A stretch of DNA of 64,000 nucleotides from Citrus sinensis (lineage: Eukaryota > Streptophyta > Magnoliopsida > Sapindales > Rutaceae): assembly GCF_022201045.2 (NCBI RefSeq), contig NC_068560.1, positions 36,171,001 through 36,235,000 of the forward strand. The letters are read 5' to 3'. Positions 1 to 12,452 of this stretch are shown one piece after another. Both the position numbers and the translations under genes were made by a program. Each line of letters opens with the position of its first letter. Position 1 is the first letter of the stretch. The notes beneath the pieces are model-generated. The model did not search any database. It worked only from the letters and a program-made list of their open reading frames with translations, and was not told where the DNA came from.

Positions 1-174
1 TCTTGTGCATGTGACGTTCTCCTATTCTGCAAACATATTCTTATGATTTACGGACTTTTTCAGACAAAGGGCAGAGTGTGGTTTGCTTCGAAACGGTTGT
101 CTATACTCTGCGTAGTAACACTGATTTGAAGTCCTTGGAATCAAAATATCTATTAAACTAACTCATTTTGGGTC

Positions 175-330
175 TTCTTACAACTATATGCTAATTATTT
201 ACATTATTAATTTCCAATAAATTGAAACGGATTAATAAGCTTGTATCCCTGGAGGCCATCAAATTTCCATTAGATTGACAAACAAAGGACTTCAAAATAT
301 CTTAAACAGATTTAAGTTTCATTTTTCACT
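175..330. repeat. Degenerate partial copy of the local duplicated unit
   Basis: Short stretches here resemble the right-hand part of the unit repeated at 3727-4540. Shared blocks include CCAATAAATTGAAA and the AAAATATCTTAAA-ACAGATTT segment near 290-312, which recurs at 4508-4530. The match is patchy, so this is a tentative third copy, probably cut by the MITE that begins at 334. The remaining sequence at 1-174 shows nothing I recognise. Confidence 0.35.
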
Positions 331-333
331 TAA

Positions 334-733
334 TGGTGTGTTTACTTCATGAAATAGAGAATGTGAATGAAGGAATGAGAATGAAATACATGTTTACTTC
401 GCAAAATGTAATTTGAGAATAAAAATAAAATGTGTGGGTTCCACATAATTTATTTTCATTCTCAAATTACATTTTGCGAAGTAAATGTGTGGGTCCCACA
501 CAATTTGAGAATAAGGAATGGGAATCTCATTTCCATGGGAGAGTTGGGAATGAAAATGAGGGAATGAGAATGGAATATATATTTACTTTTGTATCCCTCT
601 ACTTTTTTCATATTTTCCAAATTATCCTCATTCAAATCACAATTAATTTTATTATTTTAAATGTCATTAATAATAATAATAATAATAACAATAATAATTA
701 TTATTATTAAATTTTATTAACTTTATTATTTTA

Positions 734-790
<57 letters not shown>
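334..790 (+). mobile_element. Harbinger/Tourist-like MITE, right end missing
   Basis: The left end reads TGGTGTGTTTACTTCATG and follows a TAA at 331-333, as in the complete copy at 56135-57192. Shared interior blocks include GCAAAATGTAATTTG, AAAATGTGTGGGT, the AATAAGGAATGGGAATCTCAT stretch and an AT-rich block with ATTTTATTAACTTTATTA (near 711-728). No matching right inverted repeat is present: the sequence runs into an (ATT)n/(TA)n microsatellite at about 721-815. An internal inverted duplication around TACATTTTGCGAAGTAAA (near 400 and 470) is also visible. The open frame at 432-710 lies inside this element and is not taken as a gene. Confidence 0.7.

Positions 791-815
<25 letters not shown>
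721..815. repeat. (ATT)n then (TA)n microsatellite
   Basis: A run of TTA/ATT trinucleotides occupies about 721-786 and is followed by a TA dinucleotide run to about 815. It replaces the expected right half of the MITE that starts at 334. From 816 to 1350 the sequence is AT-rich and I see no gene. Confidence 0.9.
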
Positions 816-1352
816 TGTTCTTAACTCTTATCATCCAAGCAACAAAGAGTCCAGGATCTCATTTTTTAATATATGTCGATTTCGTCCATTTACTTGCTCT
901 TTTCTGAAGTAATTACTACTCTTTCACATGATAGAAAAACTCTTGTACAAACTTATATTGTACAAACTTATGTGACATTAATCCATTGGTTGAATGAAAA
1001 TATAAAATAATATAAATAAATCATGTGGGCCAAGAGATATTTAATTCAACCAATTTTATCATGTCACATCAGTTTATACAAAATAAATTTATACAAAAAT
1101 TTGTGGCTATATTATTACTCATGATATATTTGCTCACTCCCATATCCAAAATCTCATTTTGCAAAATGCTGTGATGGAATCAGTCTGGTGGCCAAAAATT
1201 ACGATCTGACTACTTCTCCAGATATTCTAAAAATCTTATAGCATGTCTTTGTAATGACATTGTAGGATTAATTTTTAATTACTTTAAAAAAAATTCATTC
1301 TTCCTCCACGGTTTGTACAGTTACTTCCATGCAGGACAAGAGGATTAACTAA

Positions 1353-1990
1353 CATAACGCCACCCGCAAACCAAATGAAATCAAATAGTTATTGCATGTA
1401 GACAGTATCATTCATTCAAGTTCAACTGTTTAAGTGCATGTAGACAGTATACACACAAAGACCACCTCAATCCTCATACATGGTAGCTGCATTAATTAAT
1501 TCTCGCTTTCTCATGGATAAATATATAAAGAAAGGAAATGAAAACAGTGAATTTTCCAACTACATATCAAATTAATAAATAGCTGGTTAATTAAGGTCAA
1601 ATTAGAATTATGATTATTTTTTTCTCTCCTGGGAGAGTTGTTAAATCCTAAAGTCGACATCTGGAAGTCATGCTTACAGTGCTAGAGCTGTAATTTGTAC
1701 GTAGGTTTAGGAATCGGCCACTAACCTTGTTTTTGGTCATTATATGATTAATTTAATTTGTGATGCTAATTACATTTAATTGGCCACAAGTCAGTGGGTC
1801 CAATAAATTGAAAAGGATGCTAATCCTTCTTTTCTATAATGACAAAAACGATGAGGAGGCTAAAACACAAAAGACACCCCTCCACCTCCAGGAAGAGACT
1901 GAAGAAAAAGTGATACCCCCAAGCGTTCTAGATGGTCGCATGACGTTTTACATTTTTTCTTTTTCTTTTTTTAATGGTAATTTTTATATT
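1353..1990 (+). repeat. Dispersed direct duplication, copy 1 (pair with 3727-4400)
   Basis: This stretch aligns collinearly with 3727-4400. Shared landmarks in the same order include CACAAAGACCACCTCA, ATAGCTGGTTA, the 'ctctc..gg.gagttg.taaa' block, CATCGGCC/AATCGGCC, TGCTAATTACATTTAATTGG, CCAATAAATTGAAA and TCTAGATG.TC.CA.GA. Small insertions and many substitutions separate the copies, so the duplication is old. No conserved reading frame is seen across it; the open frame at 1760-2017 is not conserved in copy 2. It may be duplicated promoter-like DNA or an unrecognised transposon. Confidence 0.7.
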
Positions 1991-2140
1991 GAAGGTTCCA
2001 AAAAAAGCCACCAATGATCAGGGATTCAAATGATTATAGATAGCAAGCTACGATGTCGATTCATTGTTCTTGAAGATCTTCACAAATTGGACTCGAGTAA
2101 GTACCTACAATAGGTGTTCTGATGCTTTCATCAGTATTCA

Positions 2141-2566
<426 letters not shown>

Positions 2567-2588
2567 TCAGTTAAGACGGAGACGGAAC

Positions 2589-2597
2589 AAACCCTAA
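2589..2597 (+). promoter_or_regulatory. Telo-box upstream of the L11 copy
   Basis: AAACCCTAA is the interstitial telomere motif common in promoters and first exons of plant translation genes. It sits 56 bp upstream of the L11 start codon, which is on the minus strand. If the copy came from an mRNA, the motif was carried in the leader. Confidence 0.5.
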
Positions 2598-2639
2598 CAT
2601 GTATTACTTATTGTTGATATTTTGGGGTTTTGGCCATTA

Positions 2640-3600
2640 GTTGTCTCTGAATTTTTGTATAAGTTAACGTATGGTTATTGATTTCTTGCATGGATCATCA
2701 TGAGAAATATCCATACTATATTTTTTGGATACTTACATATATAAATGTCAAAAAGTAATAAATAGAGGAGAAAGATTATAAAAGCATCTAAGCATCGCGA
2801 ACAAGAGATTAAGTACAATATGCGAAGACATCATTTTAACAAATGTTGATTTACCTTTCGCTAGACTCGCATTAATTAATTTCCGACGACCAACTTTACT
2901 TTTCAGAATTTCCATTAATAAGGATTTCCTTCTTTTCTTAAATTTGAATAAAAGGCAACAACCGTATTACAGCTTCACCATTTGAAGTTAACAGTTATTA
3001 TATATTATTGACTCAAACCCTAAAAATTAAATGAGCATTTACCTTATAAGAGTACCAAATTGATGATAACGTCCTCAAATTTCCTCAAGGATCATTTATT
3101 AAACGGTTATACAGGATTCTTTTAGGGTGAAGAAGTATGTTAAAATGAAAACGATATATGCTCTTGTTGTGAGATGATGGACTCTGTCGGTCAGTCCATT
3201 TATGCAAAAGCAAATGCATTTGATTTGCATTTAGCTGAAAAATTAATTGTTGAATGCTAATGCTTCATTTTTTTATTAGTTACTTCCACGTGTCCCATGA
3301 CTAATGCATGACACAAGAAGCCTCACTCCTAAATAGAGACAAAAAGTCAGTAGCTATTCGCCTATTCCGGCGCTTTAATCCCAATTATGAGATTAGAAGG
3401 AGCACTCGATCTATGAAAAATTCTAAAATACCTCAGATATATTACAATCAATTAATACATGCATGATATGTGTAGTTGAATTTAATACAACCACCACTTG
3501 TACGATGGTTTTTTAAATAAATACTCACATGTCATAACATTATTTACTTGTTGTATAACTGACATAATACTTCAAATGTATTCTAGAATTAATCCTCGAT
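2640..3600. other. Intergenic, nothing recognised
   Basis: AT-rich sequence without a long open frame, inverted terminal repeats or a recognisable RNA gene on either strand. Confidence 0.6.
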
Positions 3601-3611
3601 CTATTCCAAGA

Positions 3612-3697
3612 CATGTTGCTAATGTAACGCCTGTTACCGACTATCAGAATAAGTCATGTTGCTAATGTAATGCCTGTTACCAACTATCAGAATAAGT
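3612..3697 (+). repeat. Two tandem 43-bp units
   Basis: Units 3612-3654 and 3655-3697 both read CATGTTGCTAATGTAA.GCC.. through ..CTATCAGAATAAGT and differ at two positions. This is a recent local tandem duplication with no coding content. Confidence 0.95.
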
Positions 3698-3726
3698 CAA
3701 TAAGATATTGACTTAATTATTTTTTA

Positions 3727-4400
3727 ATTAAACATAAAGCCGCCCACAAATCAAATTCTTGCAACCCGAAAGCATAGTACCAACTCACAACATGGAAGCA
3801 GCAAAATTGTCATTCAGTGCTCTTATTCATTTTAAGTGCATGCACAAAGACCACCTCATGCGCGGTAGTTACATTCGCTCTTTCTCAAGGAAATATATAT
3901 ATAAGAAATGAACAGTTTTCAAAATATATATATATATATAGCTGGTTAGTGTCAAATTAAATCAGGCTTATTCTTTTCTCTCTTGGTCGGGGGAGTTGGT
4001 AAAACTTATTACCCAAATTCGGCTTCTGCATGTCATGCATGCTTGCAGTAATAGTCCTGTAAATGTAGGTCTAGGCATCGGCCAGCAACCTTATTTTTGG
4101 CCATTATATATAGGAATAATTTTAATTAATGATCAATGCTAATTACATTTAATTGGGCACAAATCAGTACGTCCAATAAATTGAAATGAGTGTCAATCCT
4201 TCTTTTTGATGATGACATGCAAAAAAGATGAGAAGGCTTAAAAAACAAATGATAACCGTCTATTAGTAAAAGAGACAGAAGCGAAATCCCAAAGAGTTCT
4301 AGATGATCACAAGATGACTTTTTACATTCCCCCCCTTTTATGGCAATTTGCAGTTTAAGGACAAGCAAAATAGGCCAGAGCACAATTTTCATACAGTGGT
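3727..4400 (+). repeat. Dispersed direct duplication, copy 2 (pair with 1353-1990)
   Basis: This is the second copy of the unit described at 1353. It has the same order of landmarks, with TA-repeat expansions at 3891-3902 and 3926-3941. The homology probably continues to about 4540, where the AAAATATCTTAAAACAG block matches 290-312. The two copies bracket the truncated L11 sequence about 1.7 kb apart. The open frames here (4126-4392, 4470-4667, both minus) show no family similarity. Confidence 0.7.
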
Positions 4401-4939
4401 TTATTTACCTCATAATAAGCTTGCATTATGAAGACGAGCTTATTTTATTACAGGATTTTCTTCAAGCTTCTATAAGATATTTCCACTAGGCTCGTTGACA
4501 AGGACTTTAAAATATCTTAAAACAGATTTCCTTTTTCTTTTAGCATAAATAAAGCAATTTATCTTTCTAAACATACATCGTCCAAGTATCTTGTAACCTA
4601 CATTCGATAAATACGAACTATAATTAAAGTTTTCAATATTCACATTCATTTGTCTTATATATTTCATCTTAAGTACTCGTAAACGTGCTTGTTCAGGATT
4701 CCTTTGGAATTGCTTTTCGGAGTTTAAAAAAAAAAATCACATCAATGTTTTCAAAATCAATCATTTCTACAGCTAATTTTGAAAAAGAGGGAAGGAGTAG
4801 CTTTTAGATTCGAATTTTGAGAATTAATTTTATCTTTTAACGCAATTCCATAAATATCCTTAAAATTATTACCTAAACCCAAAATTATCCTTATTCAAAA
4901 TGGAAACAAAATCAATATTTTTAATATCCTTGCAACAAC

Positions 4940-5939
4940 TAGGGATACCAATGGACACTGTTGCAGGTTTGACAATACCAAACCCTCACCAACACAAAAT
5001 TTAAATTATCAAACTTACTCGCTACTTGTTGTGAGTTTTAATTTTTTTAAGAAAACACACCCGCAACGATTTTTGACGATTACCAAACCCACGATGATAC
5101 CCAACAATTTTTTTGCGGCCTCCGACATTTAAAATCACAATTACTCAATATGTAAATTTAAGCTAGTCGAAAGTACAAAATTATCCATGCTGATTTTAAA
5201 CAAGCTGAATATATAACTGTGTATATATCATCACACAATTTTGAAATGTAATCAAATACCATAAATTTGATGAAAATAATAGATTAATAGCAGCAGATAA
5301 TGAAAACAATACCTTCCACGACCACAATGGATGAAAATAGCAACAATACGAGAAGATGGCAGCTGTAACGACAGTGACGGAGACAGTAGTGATGGTTATA
5401 GAATCAGCAGTAGAGGCAACAACAATAGTGGCAAAATGAATGGTGGCGGCTGCTGCAGAATCAATGGTCGCCGCGGCGGCTGCAACAACATAACGCAATT
5501 ATCGGTAGAGAAAGGAGTTGGGCGCTGATTGTTTGGATTGAGAAGGGAGTTGGGCAGCAAGATAGTTGTGCGACTCATGGTCACGGCTAAAGGTAGATGA
5601 CAAATTGGTTTCCTTTAGTTTACTTTAGATGAGGGATCAACTAAAGAAGTAGATGGACTTTAGGGCTTACACATTGTAGCTGCACGCATGTTTACACAAT
5701 TTATATATTTTTAGGCTTAATTTTTTTAATTAAATCTTGAAAAAATATTTCAAAGAAAAGTGGGGGTTTAGCGGATATTCATGCGAGTATCCACCGAACA
5801 TTTAGCAAATACCAAACCCACCTGCAACCTAGCATAGGTTTTGATTTGTGATATCAAACTTGCCCGTAATGGAAAAATTACATGATCATATTTTGGCGGG
5901 TGGGTTTGAGTGAGTTTACGGGTACCATTGTCATCCAGA
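4940..5939 (+). mobile_element. hAT-like non-autonomous element, 1.0 kb
   Basis: The left end TAGGGATACCAATGGACA and the right end GGTACCATTGTCATCCAGA are imperfect inverted repeats. They are flanked by an 8-bp target-site duplication, GCAACAAC (4932-4939) and GCAACAAT (5940-5947), with one mismatch. An 8-bp duplication and ends beginning TAGGGATR..AATGG point to the hAT superfamily; the element at 18180 has related ends. Internally it has ACCAAACCCAC-type subterminal repeats and a GC-richer segment at 5330-5590 made of CAGCAGC/GGCGGC-like trinucleotides. That segment opens several short frames on both strands (for example 5331-5528 plus and 5196-5498 minus), which I do not take as genes. No transposase is present. 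Confidence 0.75.
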
Positions 5940-5947
5940 GCAACAAT

Positions 5948-7514
5948 CTTACCAATAATTGTATGTACAAATTTAATTTACCAAATTAATCTTAAAAGTA
6001 AAATAATAAAAAATTTTACATTAATTACTATTTTTTAAGGCTAATTTTGACGAATTGATATTTTTTTTATTAATATCTTAAGAATATTATTATAAGAGTA
6101 TTATTATAAAAGAAAATAAAAAGTAATATATGGAGTAATTTTTTTAATATAAAATTAAATAAATTTTAAATCAAAATATAAGAACGAAACAGTATTTACC
6201 CCATTAAATCTGACAATTTTTTTGAGAATAAAGTTTGCTTTAACTTTACAATAAAAAGCGAAATGTGACATGTCCATGGCAGATAAATGATTAGGCTGAG
6301 ATGGGCTGCCCAACGACCATACGCGATAGCCAACAAGTACGTGTCATGAACTCCTGCACAACTCGCGTCAATTTAGTGATTTAAGCCACTAAAATAATGA
6401 ATACGATATTCTAATTAATTATTCCCAAAGTTGAAGCCAATTTATTTTTTTATAATAATAATAATAATACAACAACACAAACATAGGAATATATAATTAA
6501 AAAAGAAAAAGAAAAACTAGAGCAAATTAATAAATAATAGACCTCACAGAAGTACGCCCCTAGATGTTACATATTATGCGAATAAATCACAATAAAATGT
6601 CCCCTATATGCGACTATTTATTACAAAAATGCTTAAGAATTTTAATGCCCGGCCAAAAATCTTACTCATCAAGAGGTTGACATTACAATTATATTAACCA
6701 ACTAACGGAGAATTGCTAGCAACAATGGCTCATTTGAGCAGCCGACACGTCTCCCTTTTTGTTGTTTGTGCAAGTTAACTAGGTCTATGTAAACATCCGT
6801 GGGTTAATTGTAAGTTTACTTCAGAATTGTCGTTCACTTAAGTGTTCCAGTTGATAATAGAGAAGTTTCACGACAATACTAGTCCCTTAACAGAATAATT
6901 AGAAAACATAAATAACTAATTAACATTCCATTGCCAAATTGCCATTGCAGCTTGAAGGCTAATGAAAGAGAAAGTTAAAATAATCTAAAAATACCAGCCA
7001 ATTTAATCTCTTGTGACCATAAAATGTTCCAATCTGTCAGGGGTAATTAAGCTTTTGGCTGGCAACGATATTGAAAAAAAGCTTCTATCTGAATCAATGC
7101 CGTTGACAGCAATGACCATATATGCTCCCATTAGTCACATATGAATCTAACACTGAACAAGAAGGATTGCCAGTTAATTCAATGATATACTACTAACACC
7201 ACCACCCCTGGGCTCACCCTAACAGAGTGAAGCAGAAACATGCTTGGATCGTTATAATTAATTAGCATATATATATATATATATAGGTCAACTTAACAAA
7301 AATCAAGAAAGTCAAAATAAGACATTAGATAATTAATCTGTTGAGGGGATAGCAGGACAAGAAGGTGGGGTGTCTGAAAATACAAAATTACAAATTAATC
7401 GGACCCACAAATTAAGTTTATTTCAAAGACATGTAGTAGCTAGATGTAGACGCCATTTGATTCCTTTCCGTTGTTCTTGTCGGTACATGTGATTATGCAA
7501 TTATTTGGCGTCTT
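5948..7514. other. Intergenic, upstream of the NPF gene
   Basis: AT-rich DNA with no convincing frame. A short (TA)n run lies near 7266-7285 and a (TAA)n run near 6456-6468. The last few hundred bases are presumably the NPF promoter. Confidence 0.6.
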
Positions 7515-7520
7515 TATAAA
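7515..7520 (+). promoter_or_regulatory. TATA box of the NPF gene
   Basis: TATAAA lies 128 bp upstream of the inferred start codon at 7643, in an otherwise plausible promoter. This would give a leader of about 100 bases. The assignment rests on position and motif only. Confidence 0.5.
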
Positions 7521-7642
7521 GTGGGAGGGGTATTCAGTTTCAGTATATTGCTAGCTAGCGACAACCAAACAGCCACCATTTGTTCCTTTCTTCTAGCTCC
7601 GTGGCGTAAAAGAGACAAAGATATATACCTCTCATCAGTACA

Positions 7643-10600
7643 ATGGTAATTAACGTTACAGAACCCCCATAAACTCTCTCAATATGCAATGATCTCGTTC
7701 CATGCACGTGTCATGAGAACATGCCGCTTCACTAAAGTTTTTCTTTTTGTGTGACAAAATTTAACAGGGCAGCAGCAGCAAAGATGATCACAAAGCACAG
7801 CCTAAGCAGGAACGTAGGCTTGGAGGAAGTAGAGCTGTTCTTTTTGTATACGGTAAATAAATATGCAAGTCCAATATTTAAGCTTCTGCCGGCTTTGGAA
7901 ACCTTAGAAATTTGGCTTTTTTTAATTTACATTCGTTATCTTGTATTAGCCAGTTTGTCAATAAATGAAGTTTAGTGTCTAATTGTGAATCAATTAATGT
8001 ATACATGTGTATATATATACATACAGCAATGGAGGGACTTGAGAGTATGTCGTTCGTGGCGAATATGGTGAGCCTTGTAACATATTTCCACGGATATATG
8101 AATTTCAGTTTAACAAAATCAGCCACCACTCTTACCAACTTCACGGGAACATCATTTCTACTGGCACTCTTCGGTGGGTTTATCTCTGATACCTACTTGT
8201 CAAGATTCAAGACTTGCGTCCTCTTTGGATGCATTGAGTTGTTGGTACGTAATGTCTCTTACTGATAATCTTCCCTCACTGAATTTGTTGATTTCCTATA
8301 AGCTCCTCAAATTGTGGCTCTTAATTCTTGATATTGATCCGTTACTGAAATGATAGTCCTTGTTTTTATTGAAAACAATATTGTATCGACGAGTGAGTTA
8401 CTTTGTACGATGCTTCTACCGTCATATATAAATATAAATAACGTACTTGCATGCGCTCATATCATATCACCTACCGTTTAGATAAATATATTTGTTTAAT
8501 AAAAATCCACCTAATGATTTGTCCCCAATCTGACCATCTGAGCATGATTTATTTAGCAGGTAGCTAGTGAGATTGGCAATGGTTAATGACGCCTAGCCCT
8601 AATTTACAAAATATCTATTTGATGACTATGGGAACTTAGCACAAGTTATCGTTCACTTGACTCCAACTTTGCACAACAGCCATTAATATTTTTTTCTGCA
8701 AAATTATGTACGATCATAGATTATAATTGTTAATAAATCGTGATTTCAGCTCTATACAACGTAAGAATTTGTTATATGTTCTTTTTTTTTTTTTTGCCCC
8801 ACATACTAGTAAGATCATTTCTTTTTCTTTTTCTTTTTTCTAAGAGATAACTTTTTATAGCCTTTATGAAGAATGAAGAAGAATAAAATAAAACCAAACG
8901 AGACCAGTCATGATTTCAGGTCAGCACAACAAAAGAAGTTGTTAGATGTCTCTTTTGGTTATGCCGGATTATTTTCAGAAAAATAATATTTTTGTAGCTA
9001 ATTATATTAAGAAGAGTAATCCTATCACCGGGAAAAAAATGATCCCCATCATAAGCATCCCAAATGATTTGTCTTTCTTGTGGAGAGCAAAATGGTGAAT
9101 TGAAAACTATTCAAAAATCAAAAGCACCATCTGCTTAATCATTGTCTAGAATATGGTGGATCTAACCATGACAGATCAATAAACATATTTGCAGGGACTT
9201 GCAATCCTGGCAATACAAGCACACGCACACCAGCTAAGACCAAAACCCTGCGTAGGTGTTGCACCGAACCTAGTGAATCAATGCGACGATGCTGATGGAA
9301 CCCAAGTTGCGATTCTTTTTACCGGATTATACCTATTTGCATGTGGCACCGGTGGGGTTAAAGCAGCTTTGCCATCATTGGGTGCTGACCAATTTGATGA
9401 AAGGGACCCCAAAGAGGCAGCTAAATTTTCAAGCTTTTTCAACTGGTTTTTGTTTAGCCTTACGGTTGGATCAATAATCGGTGTCACATTCATTGTTTGG
9501 ATAAGTACCAACCAAGGTTGGGATTGGAGTTTTGGTGTGTGCACCATAGCTGTCTTATTTGCTACAGTATTCGTAATCATGGGCAAGTCTTTGTATCGCC
9601 ATAATGTCCCCAAGGGAAGCCCCATCATTCGCATTCTTCAGGTTTTCGTAGCTGCCATTCATAATCGAAACCTTCCTAAACCGGAAATGGCAGATCAATT
9701 ACATGAGATTCATGACAGAGAAGCAGGGCTGGACACTGAAATCCTTAAGAGGACTGACCAATTCAGGTATTTTAATTTGTCTGACTTTGCCATGCAATTC
9801 ACAATTGATTTATAACTATAATTTAAGTTTATCTGATCAATATTCATATTAAAAAAAATCCTCAGGTTTTTGGACCGCGCTGCAATCACTAGGACAGCTT
9901 GTGACGGTAGGGCATCGACATCAATCAATCCTGGACCCTGGCGTCTATGCACAGTAACACAAGTTGAGGAAACTAAGATTCTACTTCGCATGCTTCCAAT
10001 TATAGTTAGCACCCTGTTCATGAACACATGTTTGGCTCAGCTCCAAACTTTTTGCATCCAGCAGAGCACAACAATGGACAGAAATTTATTTGGTTTTAAG
10101 GTGCCTGGACCCTCCCTTCCAGTTATCCCGTTAGTGTTCATGTTCATTCTTGTCCCCATATACGATCGCGTGTTCATCCCAATTGCTAGAAAGATTACAG
10201 GAATCCCCACTGGAATTCGACAACTTCAACGAATTGGAGTTGGATTAGTACTCTCAGCCGTTTCAATGGCGGTTGCTGCTGTTGTAGAAACCAAGCGAAA
10301 ATCTGTGGCTGTTGAGCACAACATGGTTGACTCTATTGAGCCACTGCCAATGAGCGTGTTTTGGCTGGGGTTCCAGTACGCTATATTTGGAGCAGCTGAC
10401 ATGTTCACTCTTGTTGGGCTGCTTGATTTCTTTTATGCGGAGAGCTCAGCTGGAATGAAGTCATTGAGCACAGCCATCTCATGGTGCTCAATAGCATTTG
10501 GCTACTTTTTGAGCTCTCTGGTGGTAGAGATTGTGAACAAGGTCAGCGGTGGATGGTTGGCTAGTAACAATTTGAATAGAGATAAGCTCAATTACTTCTA

Positions 10601-10754
10601 TTGGTTGCTTGCTGGGATAAGTGTGTTAAATTTCGGGTTCTATTTGGCTTGCGCGTCTTGGTATCGATATAAGGAGGTTGAAATTAAGCAGGTGGAAGAT
10701 TGTAGTGATGTTGATACCAGGGGAAAGAAAAAGGTTGAAATGGTGAGAGTTTAG
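7643..10754 (+). CDS. NPF4-type transporter (NRT1/PTR family)
   Basis: This is a plasma-membrane 12-helix MFS transporter of the NRT1/PTR family. Family members move nitrate, peptides or hormones such as ABA and GA with protons. Exons: 7643-7645, 7768-7852, 8027-8244, 9195-9766, 9866-10754. They give 588 residues, in frame throughout, a normal length for the family. The first coding exon is only the ATG; the second codon begins after the first intron (MGSSSKDDHK...). Family marks include TKSATTLTNFTGTSFLLAL, GGFISDTYLSRF, FACGTGGVKAALPSLGADQF, FFNWFLFSL, GIPTGIRQLQRIGVGLVLS and FGAADMFTLVGLLDFFYAE. The C-terminal half resembles NPF4 members such as NPF4.6. In helix 1 the usual proton-coupling ExxER/K reads E32-G-L-E35-S36, so the basic residue is absent. 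The exact subfamily member and substrate cannot be fixed from sequence alone. The third intron (8245-9194) shows no other gene. Confidence 0.92.
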
Positions 10755-11931
10755 AGATCGTATGTAGCTCTTAAAGAGCTTTCTTGCTAATGGTTCTTCC
10801 AATCTTGTTGCATCAGTCCACGTTGGATCCTTTTATCTATCGATTATAGTAATATAAAATAATGTCATTCACGAAACCAAAGAAGGAGGCTATTCGTTGA
10901 TTGATCAAATATCCTGCGGGTTACGTATATGCAACATTAAACCCCGCTAGCTAACTATATTTGTATTTACTTTGTAAAACAGAGAGATGTTAGAATTGGC
11001 ATGGACCAAAAAGTTAAAAAAATTGATCCTTAAACAGGATGCATGATGGTGATAAACCACAGAAATTTAGGGTCGTATGGGTTGGATTTTAAGTCAATTC
11101 AAATCAAATAAATAAAGTTTGGATGTAATTTAAACTAGCTCAAATATTTTTAATCAAACCTTAACTAACTTATTTGGGATTGGTTTAAATTTCACGATCA
11201 AAATATTTGTTTTGATAAATTTAATTATATCAAAATTCTAATAATTTTTAATTGTTATACGTATTAATTATTAAATTAATATTAAAATATGAAAAAATAT
11301 TTGATAAAAAATTATAAATAATAAATTTTGCAAAAATTTCTTCCTCAAATTAGAGAATAATAAAAAATTAAAATAAATTTTAATCACAAAAATCATTGTT
11401 TCTCAACAAATGAGACCATTAATAATAAACCCCCACAAGCTTAAAATCAACAAGTAAATTAAAAGAAAGAAAATAAAAAGCTAGTAGTATTAACCCCATT
11501 ACGACACAAACTTTAACAATATACCTACAAATCAAAGTAAGATAAAACAACCTAACGTTAAGTATCAAAGCAATCTATCATAATCTTTCCCTCAACAATA
11601 CTTTCATCAAGAGCTTTCATTATCAACCAAATCAACGCATTCACCAATAAATAAAATAAAAATAATAATAATGTTGAATAGTTATAAAGATGAGTAAATT
11701 TATAAAAGAAAATGATTGTTGATTCATACCAAAATCATAAGAATAACATCAACTCAAAATTGTTGCCTTTCTTGTTATATTTGATTCAAATTCTACATTA
11801 AATGAAAAATAAATTAATAAAAAAATACTAGTTATAAACAAATATATACATGTTTTTACTTACTATGATAAATAGTTACATGACATCATGGCTTTATAGA
11901 ACACAAGCTCTTCCATCATTTGTTCATGTTG
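10755..11931. other. Intergenic, nothing recognised
   Basis: 3' flank of the NPF gene followed by highly AT-rich DNA. No open frame or RNA gene is supported; the 60-codon frame at 11850-12032 overlaps the LTR boundary and is spurious. Confidence 0.6.
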
Positions 11932-12447
11932 TGTTAGGAAATATGTTTCCTTTTTCAATAAGGATATTTCCTAGGTTTTTTTTATTTAGTAATTTTCTTA
12001 CTCAGAAGGATTCTTATTTAAGAAATAAGTAATTTCTCTTTTGGGACTTGACTTATTCAAGAAGAAATATAACTAGCATAAAGAAAGGAACACTTTTTCT
12101 ACAAGAAAATTATTACTATATATAGAGAGGTTGGGTCCACTTGTTTATATAACAAAACACAACAATCATTTATTTATAAATAGACAATTTTTAATGTGAG
12201 AGAACCTATGAATGATTGAGTGTTATTGGAGTTTTGAGTGTGACAAAAATACTAGAGTGATTGTAGTAATTTTTTATACAGTAGTTTTTTCCCGTTGTTC
12301 CTAACGGTCATGTTTTTCCTTTGATATAAGATTTTTCTATGTAAATTCGTGTTGTGTAAATAATTTTATTCTCTATCTAAATTTTATTTATTATTTGTTT
12401 GATATTTTTATTTGTAAGATCTTGGATAAGATTAAAATTTCCCAACA
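11932..12447. mobile_element. Solo LTR, Copia-like, 516 bp
   Basis: The segment begins TGTTAGGAAAT and ends ATTTCCCAACA, an inverted terminal pair with the canonical TG...CA ends of an LTR. It is flanked by 5-bp sequences TGTTG (11927-11931) and TCTTG (12448-12452), a target duplication with one mismatch. A TATA-like TATATATAGAG at about 12117-12127 could be its promoter. No internal retrotransposon genes or second LTR lie nearby, so this is probably the remnant of LTR-LTR recombination. Copia is favoured by size and end sequence; that part is inference. Confidence 0.75.
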
Positions 12448-12452
12448 TCTTG

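Noticed and set aside
432-710. 92-codon plus frame
   Set aside because: It lies within the incomplete MITE and ends in an (AAT)n tract encoding poly-Asn; no gene-like signal.
5196-5584. Overlapping frames on both strands rich in Ala, Asn and Gly
   Set aside because: Produced by trinucleotide-rich DNA in the core of a hAT-like element; no start context or family match.
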